Below, in pieces: positions 18,939 to 27,750 of a stretch of 64,000 nucleotides of DNA. Origin of the DNA: Vibrio sp. S17_S38 (GTDB lineage: Bacteria > Pseudomonadota > Gammaproteobacteria > Enterobacterales > Vibrionaceae); NCBI RefSeq assembly GCF_014694375.1, contig NZ_JAAUWW010000019.1, positions 1 to 64,000 on the forward strand, read 5' to 3'. The notes under the pieces are model-generated. The model worked only from the letters and a program-made list of their open reading frames with translations, was not told where the DNA came from and did not search any database. Positions within the stretch are counted from its first letter, which is position 1, and each line of letters starts with the position of its first letter. Position numbers and translations under genes: made by a program.

Positions 18939-19769
18939 TCACATGTTCAAGATTTCTTGCCAATCCATGCTTTCATCGCCTAGTACGATAAAGTTTGGAT
19001 TTTCTAATGTTTCGCGCTCGTTATAGGACAAAGGTTCAAGCTCGGTACTCAAAATACGACCACCAGCTTCTTCAACTATGCATTGCGTCGCAGCAGTATC
19101 CCACTCGCCAGTTGGCCCTAAACGAATATAACAATCCACCGAACCTTCTGCGACTAAGCACGCTTTAAGCGCTGCCGATCCTAATGGAACAAGCTCATAA
19201 TTTCGGGCAGGAGACAATTTTTTGGTAATGTTGTTGATATTCTGACGACGGCTAATCGCAATTGAAATCGATTGATCTACCGTTTCATGTTTATGGGTAT
19301 GGATCCGAATATGCTCATCCATTTCAGGAATTTTCCATGAGCCTTTTCCGTCATAAGCAAAATACGTCACGCCAGAAACAGGGGCATATACGACTCCCAT
19401 GATAGGACGGTTATTTTCAATTAATGCAATCACAGTGGCAAAGTCGCCACTACGAGCAATAAATTCTTGAGTGCCATCTAATGGATCCACCAACCAGTAT
19501 CGATCCCATTGTGCCCGATCTTTTAAACTGATATCAGCGGCTTCTTCTGATAAAACAGGGATGTCGGGTGTCAGTTCAGGCAACCTCTGAGTAATGATCT
19601 TATGGGCCGCGAAATCAGCGCTGGTAACCGGCGTATCATCTTCTTTTACAAAGGATTGATAATCTTTACTGTGATAAATTTCTAAAATTCGTTGGCCTGC
19701 TTCACGCGCGATTTGAATAACATCAGGAAGCAAATGTGATAAATCTTTTGGCGATATTGTCTGAGACAT
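18939..19769 (-). CDS. cysQ: 3'(2'),5'-bisphosphate nucleotidase CysQ
   Basis: CysQ hydrolyses 3'-phosphoadenosine 5'-phosphate to AMP, clearing a toxic by-product of sulfate assimilation. It is a magnesium-dependent, lithium-sensitive inositol-monophosphatase fold enzyme. Metal-binding residues appear in LSEEAADI and in WLVDPLDGTQEF (D95, D98), with the second signature GEWDTAATQCIVEEAGG. Length of 276 aa is slightly above E. coli CysQ. The start lies 1 bp after the nudE stop, so the two are almost certainly translated from one mRNA. Confidence 0.94.
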   Translation of the reverse strand: MSQTISPKDLSHLLPDVIQIAREAGQRILEIYHSKDYQSFVKEDDTPVTSADFAAHKIITQRLPELTPDIPVLSEEAADISLKDRAQWDRYWLVDPLDGTQEFIARSGDFATVIALIENNRPIMGVVYAPVSGVTYFAYDGKGSWKIPEMDEHIRIHTHKHETVDQSISIAISRRQNINNITKKLSPARNYELVPLGSAALKACLVAEGSVDCYIRLGPTGEWDTAATQCIVEEAGGRILSTELEPLSYNERETLENPNFIVLGDESMDWQEILNM

Positions 19770-19770
19770 A

Positions 19771-20325
19771 TCAAGCCTCCTTAGCTAAGACGCGGAGCGC
19801 TAACATTAATGCAGTAATACATCTCGCTTCGCTAAAATCCAAATGAGTCAGTAGTTCTTCTGCTTGCTGCAACGGCCAGCGCACAACTTCTAATTCCTCG
19901 GGCTCATCACCAGCGAGGCGTTCAGCATACAAATCTTGCGCTAAAAATAGTGTCATGGTGCTTGAAAAATAGGAAGGTGCTAACACGACTTGTTTGAGCG
20001 GTGTCCAGTGATTTGCCCCCATACCAATTTCTTCTTTTAACTCACGATTTCCCGCTTGTTGTGGATTTTCGCCCGGATCAATTAAACCTTTAGGAAAGCC
20101 TAACTCATAACGTTCAGTGCCCGCGCAATATTCACGGATCAATAATAGATCCCCTTGAGTCGTTACCGGGACAATCATCACGCCGCCGCGGTTACTCGGC
20201 TTCATGCGCTCATAGATTCGTTCCTCACCATTAGAAAAACGCAAATCCAATGATTCAATGGTAAATAGGCGAGATTTTGCCACCACTGATGTTGCTAAAA
20301 TTTCAGGGGGTTGTTGTTTTGCCAT
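19771..20325 (-). CDS. nudE: ADP compounds hydrolase NudE
   Basis: NudE is a Nudix hydrolase active on ADP-ribose, NADH and diadenosine compounds, releasing AMP. The Nudix box G-x5-E-x7-REUxEExGU spans residues 80-102 with E86, R94, E95, E98 and E99 in place. The 184-aa length is normal. AAGGAG precedes the ATG. It is the first gene of a nudE-cysQ pair, an arrangement seen in other gammaproteobacteria, both enzymes disposing of nucleotide by-products. Confidence 0.94.
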   Translation of the reverse strand: MAKQQPPEILATSVVAKSRLFTIESLDLRFSNGEERIYERMKPSNRGGVMIVPVTTQGDLLLIREYCAGTERYELGFPKGLIDPGENPQQAGNRELKEEIGMGANHWTPLKQVVLAPSYFSSTMTLFLAQDLYAERLAGDEPEELEVVRWPLQQAEELLTHLDFSEARCITALMLALRVLAKEA

Positions 20326-20439
20326 CTCACTACTCCTTTACTTAACCATTTCAGCCAATGATTTCAAATAATCGATATACACAGCACTCAGCTCATTAGC
20401 GTTACGTGGATGAATGAAGCATACACGCTAAAATAATAA

Positions 20440-21225
20440 CTATAGTTTGCCTGAGAAGGTAAACGGATATTGCCCTTCAGCATTAGGATTGCCTAACCAG
20501 CGCAATTGTTTCCCCATTGATTCTGGAAACTCTACGCCCGGTTTAAACCACGCTGTTAACTTATATTGAGCTTGTTTGTTTAAGTTGATATTAAACTGGC
20601 TGCTGACTTGATTGCTATTTTGTGTGCCATTCACATCAATCGTTTGTTTGGCACATTTTAAACTTGCAATCACCGGCCCTGGCGCAATCGACCCTATAGG
20701 GGAATCTATCATGCCTTGATTCCAAACAAGATCACCATCAGCGAAATCACACCATGGTTGAGCATAGCTAAAGTGACGTAAAGACAACTCTAGCTGACCA
20801 GAAAGATCAACCGGCACTTGCTGCTTAAATTTGCTCACGAGATCAAGTTGGCTTACAAGCTTATCAATAGGAACCGAAGCCACAAAATTTTTCGCATAAG
20901 CACCAGAAAAGCTAATGCCAACCTCACCTTTTCCGGCTAATTTTAACTCACTATTTTGACCGAAACGAACTTTGAATTGTGCCTTCCCTGTCAATAATTG
21001 GCTTGGTTGAAAATCCCAATACAACGAACCTAATTGCTGACGTTCAACGTTTAACTGTTGTACCGAACCTTTCCAAATTGTTCCGCTAATACCTTGTAGT
21101 TCCACATTCGTTTGCGATGAAGCTTGTGAGACATGAGCGTACAACCAACTCGCAGGAAGGTGGGCAATCACGCTCCAGGTAAAAACAAGAATGAAAACGA
21201 TAAAATACCACTTCTTTTGTTTCAC
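20440..21225 (-). CDS. gspN: type II secretion system protein N
   Basis: GspN is an inner-membrane accessory subunit with a periplasmic domain, present in some type II systems including Vibrio eps. The 261-aa protein has one N-terminal membrane helix (about residues 5-23) and a beta-rich periplasmic region (QGISGTIWKGSVQQL, LYWDFQPSQLLTGKA, typical of the family). The start is a GTG at 21225 with GAGG 8 nt upstream, 4 bp after the gspM stop. It is the last gene of the operon. Confidence 0.93.
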   Translation of the reverse strand: MKQKKWYFIVFILVFTWSVIAHLPASWLYAHVSQASSQTNVELQGISGTIWKGSVQQLNVERQQLGSLYWDFQPSQLLTGKAQFKVRFGQNSELKLAGKGEVGISFSGAYAKNFVASVPIDKLVSQLDLVSKFKQQVPVDLSGQLELSLRHFSYAQPWCDFADGDLVWNQGMIDSPIGSIAPGPVIASLKCAKQTIDVNGTQNSNQVSSQFNINLNKQAQYKLTAWFKPGVEFPESMGKQLRWLGNPNAEGQYPFTFSGKL

Positions 21226-21229
21226 ACTA

Positions 21230-21739
21230 TCATCCTCGGCTAAATTGCAGGCGATTGACTTCTACGACGCCAGATTTATCTGCACGGTTAATATCAAGGA
21301 ACTGCACTTTCAGACCATATTTATCGCGTAACTCGGCTATCCAGTTAATTAGGTTATTAAATGCTAAAGGTTGAACCCAAACTTGCAACATATCGTCACG
21401 AGGTTGCATACGAATAAGTTCGACTTTAAAGCGCGGAGCAGTACTTGCAATCACTTGATTGAGCGGCTGCCCCCTATCAAAAGATTGAGTTCCAGTTTTC
21501 GATCTCAGTTCAACGATGCTATCTGCAGAATGAGTTACCCAAGACAATAATTGTTTCTCACTGCTTAAACGTAATTGAGCGTCTTCGCTGCGTTGTGATA
21601 ACGGCTGAAATATTCCCCAATATAAAAACCCAAGCACCAATAATCCCGCGCATGCTAAGACTAATCGGCGCTCACGTAAGGAAATACTGTTCCACCAAGT
21701 CGACAGAGGCGTAATATAAGCCACTATTTTTTCATTCAT
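21230..21739 (-). CDS. gspM: type II secretion system protein M
   Basis: GspM is a bitopic inner-membrane subunit that stabilises GspL in the assembly platform. It has a short cytoplasmic N-terminus, a membrane helix at about residues 27-45 (LVLACAGLLVLGFLYWGIF), a coiled-coil stretch and a small C-terminal ferredoxin-like domain (QVWVQPLAFNNLINWIAELR). Length of 169 aa is typical. AAGG precedes the start. Confidence 0.94.
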   Translation of the reverse strand: MNEKIVAYITPLSTWWNSISLRERRLVLACAGLLVLGFLYWGIFQPLSQRSEDAQLRLSSEKQLLSWVTHSADSIVELRSKTGTQSFDRGQPLNQVIASTAPRFKVELIRMQPRDDMLQVWVQPLAFNNLINWIAELRDKYGLKVQFLDINRADKSGVVEVNRLQFSRG

Positions 21740-21751
21740 GAGTACGCCTTT

Positions 21752-23209
21752 TTATGATTTAGCTCTTATAACAAAACTACCTTGTACAACCGAACCATTC
21801 TTATTTAACTGACCTTGTTCAACCGAAAAATCTTTTGCTAGTTCAGTCCGTAGAATCTCGAAAGGTTGAAAATCATTACTCTGTGCTTGCAGACGAATCT
21901 CTTGTCTGGTGCCATCAAATTGGACACTTTGCACGGAAATAGATTTTGCTTGTTGCAGCGCCCTTGGAAGCTTTGCCATCCAACCCAGCGCCGATGCTCC
22001 GCCGCCGCCGCCAGATAACGCTTGTTCTTCATCTTGCATAGAGCGCTTTAAATAACTCACGGTTGGTATACGCTGCTTATCAGGAAATACAGCTCGAAAA
22101 ATACGTTCACTTTCAATTCGATAAGCTTGTGTTTGAGCTTCTAATTGCTGTACTTGCCAACTTTTATTCACGAGTAAAACAACGATAAGAACGCAAGCCG
22201 CAACAGCCAATTTCTGCCATACTTTCCAATGTTTTAGCCATGAAGATTGAGATTTGAACTCCCCAGTCAACAAGTTCACTTTATTTGAAATCGCGCCTTG
22301 TGCCAAAACTGACATGATTAATTCATCAGGTAAGGCTTGCCATTGTCCGGGTAAACTTTCGTGTCCAATTGGTAACGGGCTATAGCTGTAAATAGTGGTA
22401 TTGTCTTCTGCCTTTGGTACAGAAGGTGGTTTTGACACAGAAGATCCTAATTTGTCTTTATTTCCAACAGGGGTTTGATCTGTAACTAGCGTGTCATTTG
22501 ATGCATTTGCCAGCTCTTCTACCGACTCTTGAATCGACTGGATCTCACTAAGATCGGAATCTTCACCCTGTTCAGAGTTTTCACCTGGATCCACAAGATC
22601 TGGCTCTTCAGCATCTTGTAACAGATCTTCAAAATGTAATGCATCGCCTTCAGGATCAAGCCAGCCTGAATGTAAGAATATATCTAACCAAGAGTCATCA
22701 ACGGCAGCGCCTTTTACCTCACCTTGATAAAATAACCATTGCCCATCAAGATGCACAGCGCTAATGCCCGTGTCTCGTTTTGGTAGTGCTAAACAATCTG
22801 GTAAAACTCGCTTGAGCAATATCCCCGCTTGCTTAAAGTCGAGCACCCATTGTGCCAATAAATCGCGATCAACCGTCGCAACCGTCGCTTGATCGCTTTC
22901 TTTATGCAATACGCTAAAATGCATGGTTTCAATATCTTGTGTCAGCGTATCTTCCATTAAGAATGGCAACATATTATTGAGTTGACGCGCAGCACCAGAA
23001 GGCACAGTGATTGGAGTCAATAACACATGACTGCTCGGTAATAATGCAATCGTAGTACGTTGCTGGCTGTATTCAAACAGCTGCGCCAAATGTTGACGAT
23101 CTGCAATTTCGCCCGAGGCTATCACATCATTTAACTGGGTCGACCACACTAACCATGCGATAGTATCGCTAGGGTTATTGCTCAGCCTGATTGTCAGAAA
23201 CTCGTTCAC
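21752..23209 (-). CDS. gspL: type II secretion system protein L
   Basis: GspL links the cytoplasmic ATPase GspE to the membrane platform. The cytoplasmic actin-like region covers about residues 1-300, a membrane helix follows (about 330-348, LAVAACVLIVVLLVNKSW), then the periplasmic domain that pairs with GspM. An Asp/Glu/Ser-rich insert near residues 200-280 lengthens the cytoplasmic part (485 aa, against roughly 400 for V. cholerae EpsL). I chose the GTG at 23209: GGAGG lies 5 nt upstream and the product then begins NEFLTIRLS like EpsL. The frame stays open to 23260. It overlaps gspK by 35 bp. Confidence 0.93.
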   Translation of the reverse strand: MNEFLTIRLSNNPSDTIAWLVWSTQLNDVIASGEIADRQHLAQLFEYSQQRTTIALLPSSHVLLTPITVPSGAARQLNNMLPFLMEDTLTQDIETMHFSVLHKESDQATVATVDRDLLAQWVLDFKQAGILLKRVLPDCLALPKRDTGISAVHLDGQWLFYQGEVKGAAVDDSWLDIFLHSGWLDPEGDALHFEDLLQDAEEPDLVDPGENSEQGEDSDLSEIQSIQESVEELANASNDTLVTDQTPVGNKDKLGSSVSKPPSVPKAEDNTTIYSYSPLPIGHESLPGQWQALPDELIMSVLAQGAISNKVNLLTGEFKSQSSWLKHWKVWQKLAVAACVLIVVLLVNKSWQVQQLEAQTQAYRIESERIFRAVFPDKQRIPTVSYLKRSMQDEEQALSGGGGGASALGWMAKLPRALQQAKSISVQSVQFDGTRQEIRLQAQSNDFQPFEILRTELAKDFSVEQGQLNKNGSVVQGSFVIRAKS

Positions 23210-24254
23210 TGATCCCTCCGAAACGACGACGTATGATTTGGGTGGTTTTATTATCGGCACTATACAACAGGCTTCTTAACCGCACTCTCGACTCATCCAC
23301 TTTAATTTGCGCATCTAATTCAAAATATTTGCTCGTCACCACTAAGTATGGTTTGGCTTGCGATTGAATATTAGGTGACACTCGACTAATTTCAGGCTCG
23401 GCCAAAAAATCTTGTACGCTTGACCAACCGTCATAAGGTCGACCATCGATGATTTTTTTTGCATCATCGAGGCTCAAGCTCGGCTGAAATAAACCGGCTA
23501 ATAGCAAGGCCTGTTCGGATTTAATAGTATTCACATTAACCGCCAAAGTAGAGGTTGGAATGGCACAAATAATGCCCTCAACAGCATTCATCGCCTGAGC
23601 GCTCACTTGATTCATCGCTCTAAATTCAGTGCCATCTGCAATCATTCCATTGGGCGCACTGTACGCCGGCTTAAAACCTTCATAAGTACTGTTCTCAACA
23701 CCTGATGGCGTATTAACCGTATCATCACTATCGACAAATTCTTTGGCTGAGTCAGCAATCACTTCGGCTTGATAGCTTTCTATTCCAGCATCTTCTAACA
23801 TATACGCCAGCACTTTAACTAAATAAGGTCGCTCACTTGGATTACTCGAAACAGGTAATCCTGAAAGCGCATTAAGATTAAAACACGCCTGCATATCACG
23901 GATACTGCCAATCGCTTCACCATTATCAAGTGGGTAATGTGCATCCTTCATTGCCCACGCTTGGCTCAAATTGACCACATCGCTGTTTTCTTTATAGGTT
24001 TCTTCAATCGCCACTTGCGCGAGCGCTTCTACGCCCATGCTGTACCAATAGGCTTGTTGGTGATTCAATAAGTTACTAGCACGATAAAATTGAGTCGACA
24101 TACGTTCGGTCATGGTTGCCGCTAATGCCACTAATACTGCGACAATCAACAATACAAAAATGAGCGCCACACCTTGCTGCTTTTGCTTGGTTTTATATTT
24201 GTGACGATGCTTCATTGTCATTTTATAAGCAGTCTTTTGTTTATGAAGCGGCAT
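23175..24254 (-). CDS. gspK: type II secretion system minor pseudopilin K
   Basis: GspK caps the tip of the pseudopilus and is the largest minor pseudopilin. A basic leader (KTKQKQQG) is followed by the prepilin segment VALIFVLLIVAVLVALAATM, cleaved after glycine by the prepilin peptidase; no Glu5 is present, as expected for GspK. The large globular domain includes the helix-rich T2SSK region. I chose the ATG at 24254 (359 aa), preceded by AAGGGG; a GTG at 24287 would add 11 residues and lacks a ribosome site. It overlaps gspJ by 14 bp. Confidence 0.93.
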   Translation of the reverse strand: MPLHKQKTAYKMTMKHRHKYKTKQKQQGVALIFVLLIVAVLVALAATMTERMSTQFYRASNLLNHQQAYWYSMGVEALAQVAIEETYKENSDVVNLSQAWAMKDAHYPLDNGEAIGSIRDMQACFNLNALSGLPVSSNPSERPYLVKVLAYMLEDAGIESYQAEVIADSAKEFVDSDDTVNTPSGVENSTYEGFKPAYSAPNGMIADGTEFRAMNQVSAQAMNAVEGIICAIPTSTLAVNVNTIKSEQALLLAGLFQPSLSLDDAKKIIDGRPYDGWSSVQDFLAEPEISRVSPNIQSQAKPYLVVTSKYFELDAQIKVDESRVRLRSLLYSADNKTTQIIRRRFGGISERVSDNQAEQ

Positions 24255-24936
24255 TATTATCCCCTTCAGCAACGTTTGTTGATTCACTTTGTGGGATCAC
24301 ATAAACCCGACGAATATCACCATAATCTTTTAAATGTAATGTTACTTCAATCGCTTGAGGTAACTGAATGTCTTTTGTCCATGCTTGTTGCCAAGTGGTT
24401 CCATCATAAAAACGAAATTCTAGCTTTTCGACTTGAGATAACACAACTTTATGTAACGGCTCTTGGTCAATTGGAGTATCAGGATAGCGCCACCAGACTC
24501 GTTCTAATTTATCTTGCACCACTCGGTAGCCAACCTTGACGATTTCACCACGCGGAAAAGCCTGTTGTGGATTCAGCCAACCTAAACGCGTAAAAACGAT
24601 GCCATTACTGTCAGAATCAAGAATATATTCTCCGGCATAGAGCACCTTGGCTTTATCATTTCCACCATTATCGTTACCAAAGCGAAATTGCCGCTGAGCC
24701 ATTTGCCGGAAATCGTTATCCATCACGATCATTGCTCGTTGCAACTCTTGCAGCCGCTCGGTTTTGTCCAGTGAGACTTGATTGCTACGCTGTACTTGAT
24801 TCACGACTTGATACGCACCAAGGCTTAAACTCGCAAACACCATAATCGCTACTAAGACTTCAATTAAAGTAAAGCCTCGGTCCTGCTTGAACGATATTTT
24901 TTTCCTGCAATAACGGCTGAAACTATGGTTTAACAT
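24241..24936 (-). CDS. gspJ: type II secretion system minor pseudopilin J
   Basis: GspJ is a minor pseudopilin that joins GspI and GspK in the tip complex. The prepilin cleavage site reads DRG/FTLIEVLVAIMVFASLS, with the conserved Glu at +5 of the mature protein, after a leader of about 21 residues. The C-terminal globular domain has the GspJ-typical VEKLEFRFYDGTTWQQAW. Length is 231 aa. It overlaps gspI by 14 bp. Confidence 0.94.
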   Translation of the reverse strand: MLNHSFSRYCRKKISFKQDRGFTLIEVLVAIMVFASLSLGAYQVVNQVQRSNQVSLDKTERLQELQRAMIVMDNDFRQMAQRQFRFGNDNGGNDKAKVLYAGEYILDSDSNGIVFTRLGWLNPQQAFPRGEIVKVGYRVVQDKLERVWWRYPDTPIDQEPLHKVVLSQVEKLEFRFYDGTTWQQAWTKDIQLPQAIEVTLHLKDYGDIRRVYVIPQSESTNVAEGDNNAAS

Positions 24937-25342
24937 AAGTGCGCACCGTTAAAATACTATTCTTTTGATCGCTATCGGTTGAAACACTGACATCGATGGC
25001 TTTAATTAAATCCATACCAGTTTTTACTGGCTTAGCCGTCCAATACCACGTTTTGTCGGCAAACTCTTCTTTGCCTTTTTTAGCTGACGTTAATGGTTTA
25101 TCTAAATGCAGTAATGCCAATTGATTGTCGACCACCATACTGGCAAAGGTTTTCTCTTCTAAATACGTCAACGTATTAATATGCTGGGTGACTGCGCGGA
25201 TCACACTAATCGCTGCAGTAGCAAAAATAGCCAGTGCGATCAAAACTTCAAGTAACGTCATGCCGGCCTGATTTTTTCGGCCCGATGTCGGTGAACTCGA
25301 ACATATTGATGATTTAATGTGCTTTAGCATCATCATTTTCAT
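24923..25342 (-). CDS. gspI: type II secretion system minor pseudopilin I
   Basis: GspI nucleates the tip complex of the pseudopilus. The prepilin segment QAG/MTLLEVLIALAIFATAAIS begins after an unusually long leader (28 residues from the ATG at 25342). AGGGGA lies 5 nt before that ATG, but further ATGs at codons 3-5 would shorten it. The globular part ends ILTVRTYVKP. The 139-aa length is slightly above average because of the leader. It overlaps gspH by 29 bp. Confidence 0.93.
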   Translation of the reverse strand: MKMMMLKHIKSSICSSSPTSGRKNQAGMTLLEVLIALAIFATAAISVIRAVTQHINTLTYLEEKTFASMVVDNQLALLHLDKPLTSAKKGKEEFADKTWYWTAKPVKTGMDLIKAIDVSVSTDSDQKNSILTVRTYVKP

Positions 25343-25904
25343 CCGATTCCCCTGGAGACAATAGCGTAACCTCGCCCGTTTCTAACACTTTAACTCGCCA
25401 ATTTTGTTCATTTTCTTTATTCTGCTCAGAGTTAAACGTTATTTCAAATGGCGTATTTTCACCACTTGAGAGTACAAATACTTGCGGAGGTTTGGGCTTC
25501 TTATCATCCTCATCAAAATGATCTTCATAAAAGTCTTCCGCTTTAAATAGACGATCGTCATCGGCCCAAGCGCCAGAACCTAAATGAAATTGAAACTGAG
25601 TGCCTTCCGGTAATTGTGTTGCGGTGAAGTGCTTATCATCTTTTACTTCTTGCCAGCCATCTTCAGTTAAGATCATGTATTTATAACTGAATTTTTTATC
25701 ATCAATATAAATACCATAATCTTGTCCATTCAAAATGGCATCATCACTGAGTAATTGCAGACGCTGAAAAAAACGTAAGGCTTGATCTTTTAGCTGATCA
25801 TCTTGTCTCTCCGGCATGGTTTGCACCACGGCTAATGCCGATAGTGACATCAATACCACAACCAATAAGATCTCAAGTAAAGTAAAGCCAGCCTTACGCT
25901 GCAT
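25314..25904 (-). CDS. gspH: type II secretion system minor pseudopilin H
   Basis: GspH is a minor pseudopilin near the tip of the pseudopilus. A very short leader MQRKAG precedes the cleavage site and FTLLEILLVVVLMSLSALAV, with Glu5 present. The soluble domain carries an acidic, Lys-rich surface loop (FYEDHFDEDDKKPKPPQVF) and an acidic C-terminus (SPGESDENDDAKAH). Length is 196 aa. A 116-bp gap separates it from gspG upstream, the largest within the operon after gspC-gspD. Confidence 0.94.
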   Translation of the reverse strand: MQRKAGFTLLEILLVVVLMSLSALAVVQTMPERQDDQLKDQALRFFQRLQLLSDDAILNGQDYGIYIDDKKFSYKYMILTEDGWQEVKDDKHFTATQLPEGTQFQFHLGSGAWADDDRLFKAEDFYEDHFDEDDKKPKPPQVFVLSSGENTPFEITFNSEQNKENEQNWRVKVLETGEVTLLSPGESDENDDAKAH

Positions 25905-26020
25905 ATATTTCCTTAAAACAACAAACGACTTCTATCTCGAATAATGACCAACAACAGAACTCAGAACCAACTCAGACTTAAAATCTCGAGCGAAAGGTCC
26001 TCGAATTTCGGTTCTAATCT

Positions 26021-26488
26021 TTATTGGAAGTCTTGAATATTCCAATTACCAATATCTTTTTTAGCGCCATCATCGCCACCTTCTTGGCCGTCTGAACCTA
26101 AACTAAATACATCGATATTGCCTTTATCACCAGGGCTTAAGTATTGGTAATCACCACCCCAAGGGTCTTTTGGTAAGCGACGAATATAACCATCATTACG
26201 GTAATTACGAGGCTCAGGACTGCCCGTTGGTTTACTCACCAATGCTTCCAATCCTTGATCTGTAGTCGGATAAACACTGTTATCTAATTTATACATATCC
26301 AATGCGTTTTCTAACGCCACAATATCCGTGACCGTTTTTTGTTGGTCGGCCTTTTCTTTGTTACCTAAAAGATTAGGTACAACAAAACTGGCTAAGATAC
26401 CCAAAATAACCACCACCACCATAACTTCAAGCAAGGTAAAACCTTTTTGCTTGCGAGTTAGTGGGTTCTTTGTTGATTTGAATCTCAT
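26021..26488 (-). CDS. gspG: type II secretion system major pseudopilin G
   Basis: GspG is the main subunit of the periplasmic pseudopilus. The leader ends RKQKG and is followed by FTLLEVMVVVVILGILASFV, the prepilin peptidase site with Glu5. The pseudopilin domain contains LDNSVYPTTDQGLEALV and RLPKDPWGGDYQYLSPG, and the C-terminal calcium-binding loop (DVFSLGSDGQEGGDD). Length of 155 aa is slightly longer than most. A strong ribosome site (GGAGAGAAAAA region) fits high expression of the major subunit. Confidence 0.96.
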   Translation of the reverse strand: MRFKSTKNPLTRKQKGFTLLEVMVVVVILGILASFVVPNLLGNKEKADQQKTVTDIVALENALDMYKLDNSVYPTTDQGLEALVSKPTGSPEPRNYRNDGYIRRLPKDPWGGDYQYLSPGDKGNIDVFSLGSDGQEGGDDGAKKDIGNWNIQDFQ

Positions 26489-26524
26489 TTTTTCTCTCCT
26501 ATAATAAATCTTTCTTTTGCCCGC

Positions 26525-27748
26525 TTATTTTTGTGTGACCAAGTTATTTAATTCTAATATCGGCATTAAGGTCGCGGTAACAATAAACAACACAATCCCT
26601 GCCATAAACACGATCAACAGTGGCTCAAAAACGCCCAGCGCCATATTGACCAAAGATTCAAAATCACGATCTTGGTTATCGGCAGAGCGTATCAACATCG
26701 GTTCTAGCTCACCACTTTGCTCACCACTGGCAATCATATGCAGCATCATAGGTGGAAATAGTTGTGTTTGTTCTAATGATTTGCGCAAACTGGTTCCTTC
26801 ACGAACGCGTTCTGATGCTTCCATGACTTGTGATTTAAAGTATTGGTTACTCATGACGTCGGCCGCCACTTTCATCCCATCTAATAATGGAATAGCGCTA
26901 GATGAACAAATAGCTAAAGTGCGAGCAAAGCGCGAAGTATTTAATCCTTTCGCCACCTTGCCAATTACGGGTAATTTGAGAACTTTTCTATCCCAAGCCA
27001 TACGAAAATTCGGCTTTTTCAGCGCCACTTTCAAACCAAAAATTCCCACAATAATGAGGACTAATAACTCTAGCCCCCAGTTCTGAACAAAATTACTGGC
27101 ATTCAATAGTATTTGTGTAGAAGTAGGCAGCCCTTGTCCCATTTGCACAAATTGGTCGACAATTTTAGGCACCACTGCGGCTAATAAAAAAGCCACCACA
27201 CTTAACGCAATCAAGGTCAGCATGATCGGATAAATCATTGCCTGTTGCAGTTTAGAACGCATCTTTTGACGATTTTCCGCGTAGTCGGCTAAACGATCCA
27301 AAATAGCATCAAGATGACCAGATTTTTCACCTGCCGCCACCATGGCGCAAAACAGATCATCAAATACTGCAGGGAAGTCTGCCATGCTGTCAGATAAGGT
27401 ATAGCCTTCCACCACACGTGAGCGAATACTTACTAATATATTACGAATATGGGGTTTTTCAGATTGTTCCGCTACTGCGCGTAAGCATTCTTCAAGCGGC
27501 ATTCCTGATTGCACTAAGGTAGATAATTGACGTGTTACCAAGGCCAATTCATTGGTGCTAATACCACGCTGAAAGCTAAAACCATTCGATTTAGCTCGCT
27601 GGCTTTTAGCTTTAGTTTCAATCACCTCAGTTGGCATTAAGCCTTTTTCTTTTAAGCGTTGACGAACTTGGCGGGCATTATCACCTTCCAGTATGCCTTT
27701 TTTCTGTTTACCTTTTGCGTCGAGCGCTTTGTACTCAAAGGCTGCCAT
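26525..27748 (-). CDS. gspF: type II secretion system inner-membrane platform protein F
   Basis: GspF is the polytopic core of the assembly platform. Two homologous cytoplasmic domains (about residues 70-190 and 270-395) each precede membrane helices, three in total. Family motifs include TRQLSTLVQSGMPLEECLRA and the repeat TLAICSSSAIPLLDGMKVAA. Length of 407 aa is exact. The start is 2 bp after the gspE stop, indicating coupled translation. Confidence 0.96.
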   Translation of the reverse strand: MAAFEYKALDAKGKQKKGILEGDNARQVRQRLKEKGLMPTEVIETKAKSQRAKSNGFSFQRGISTNELALVTRQLSTLVQSGMPLEECLRAVAEQSEKPHIRNILVSIRSRVVEGYTLSDSMADFPAVFDDLFCAMVAAGEKSGHLDAILDRLADYAENRQKMRSKLQQAMIYPIMLTLIALSVVAFLLAAVVPKIVDQFVQMGQGLPTSTQILLNASNFVQNWGLELLVLIIVGIFGLKVALKKPNFRMAWDRKVLKLPVIGKVAKGLNTSRFARTLAICSSSAIPLLDGMKVAADVMSNQYFKSQVMEASERVREGTSLRKSLEQTQLFPPMMLHMIASGEQSGELEPMLIRSADNQDRDFESLVNMALGVFEPLLIVFMAGIVLFIVTATLMPILELNNLVTQK

Positions 27749-27750
27749 GA

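Noticed and set aside
23175..23260. gspK-gspL overlap of 86 bp as a sign of frameshift or fusion
   Set aside because: The GTG at 23209 with GGAGG upstream gives a normal GspL start, leaving only a 35-bp overlap typical of coupled genes.
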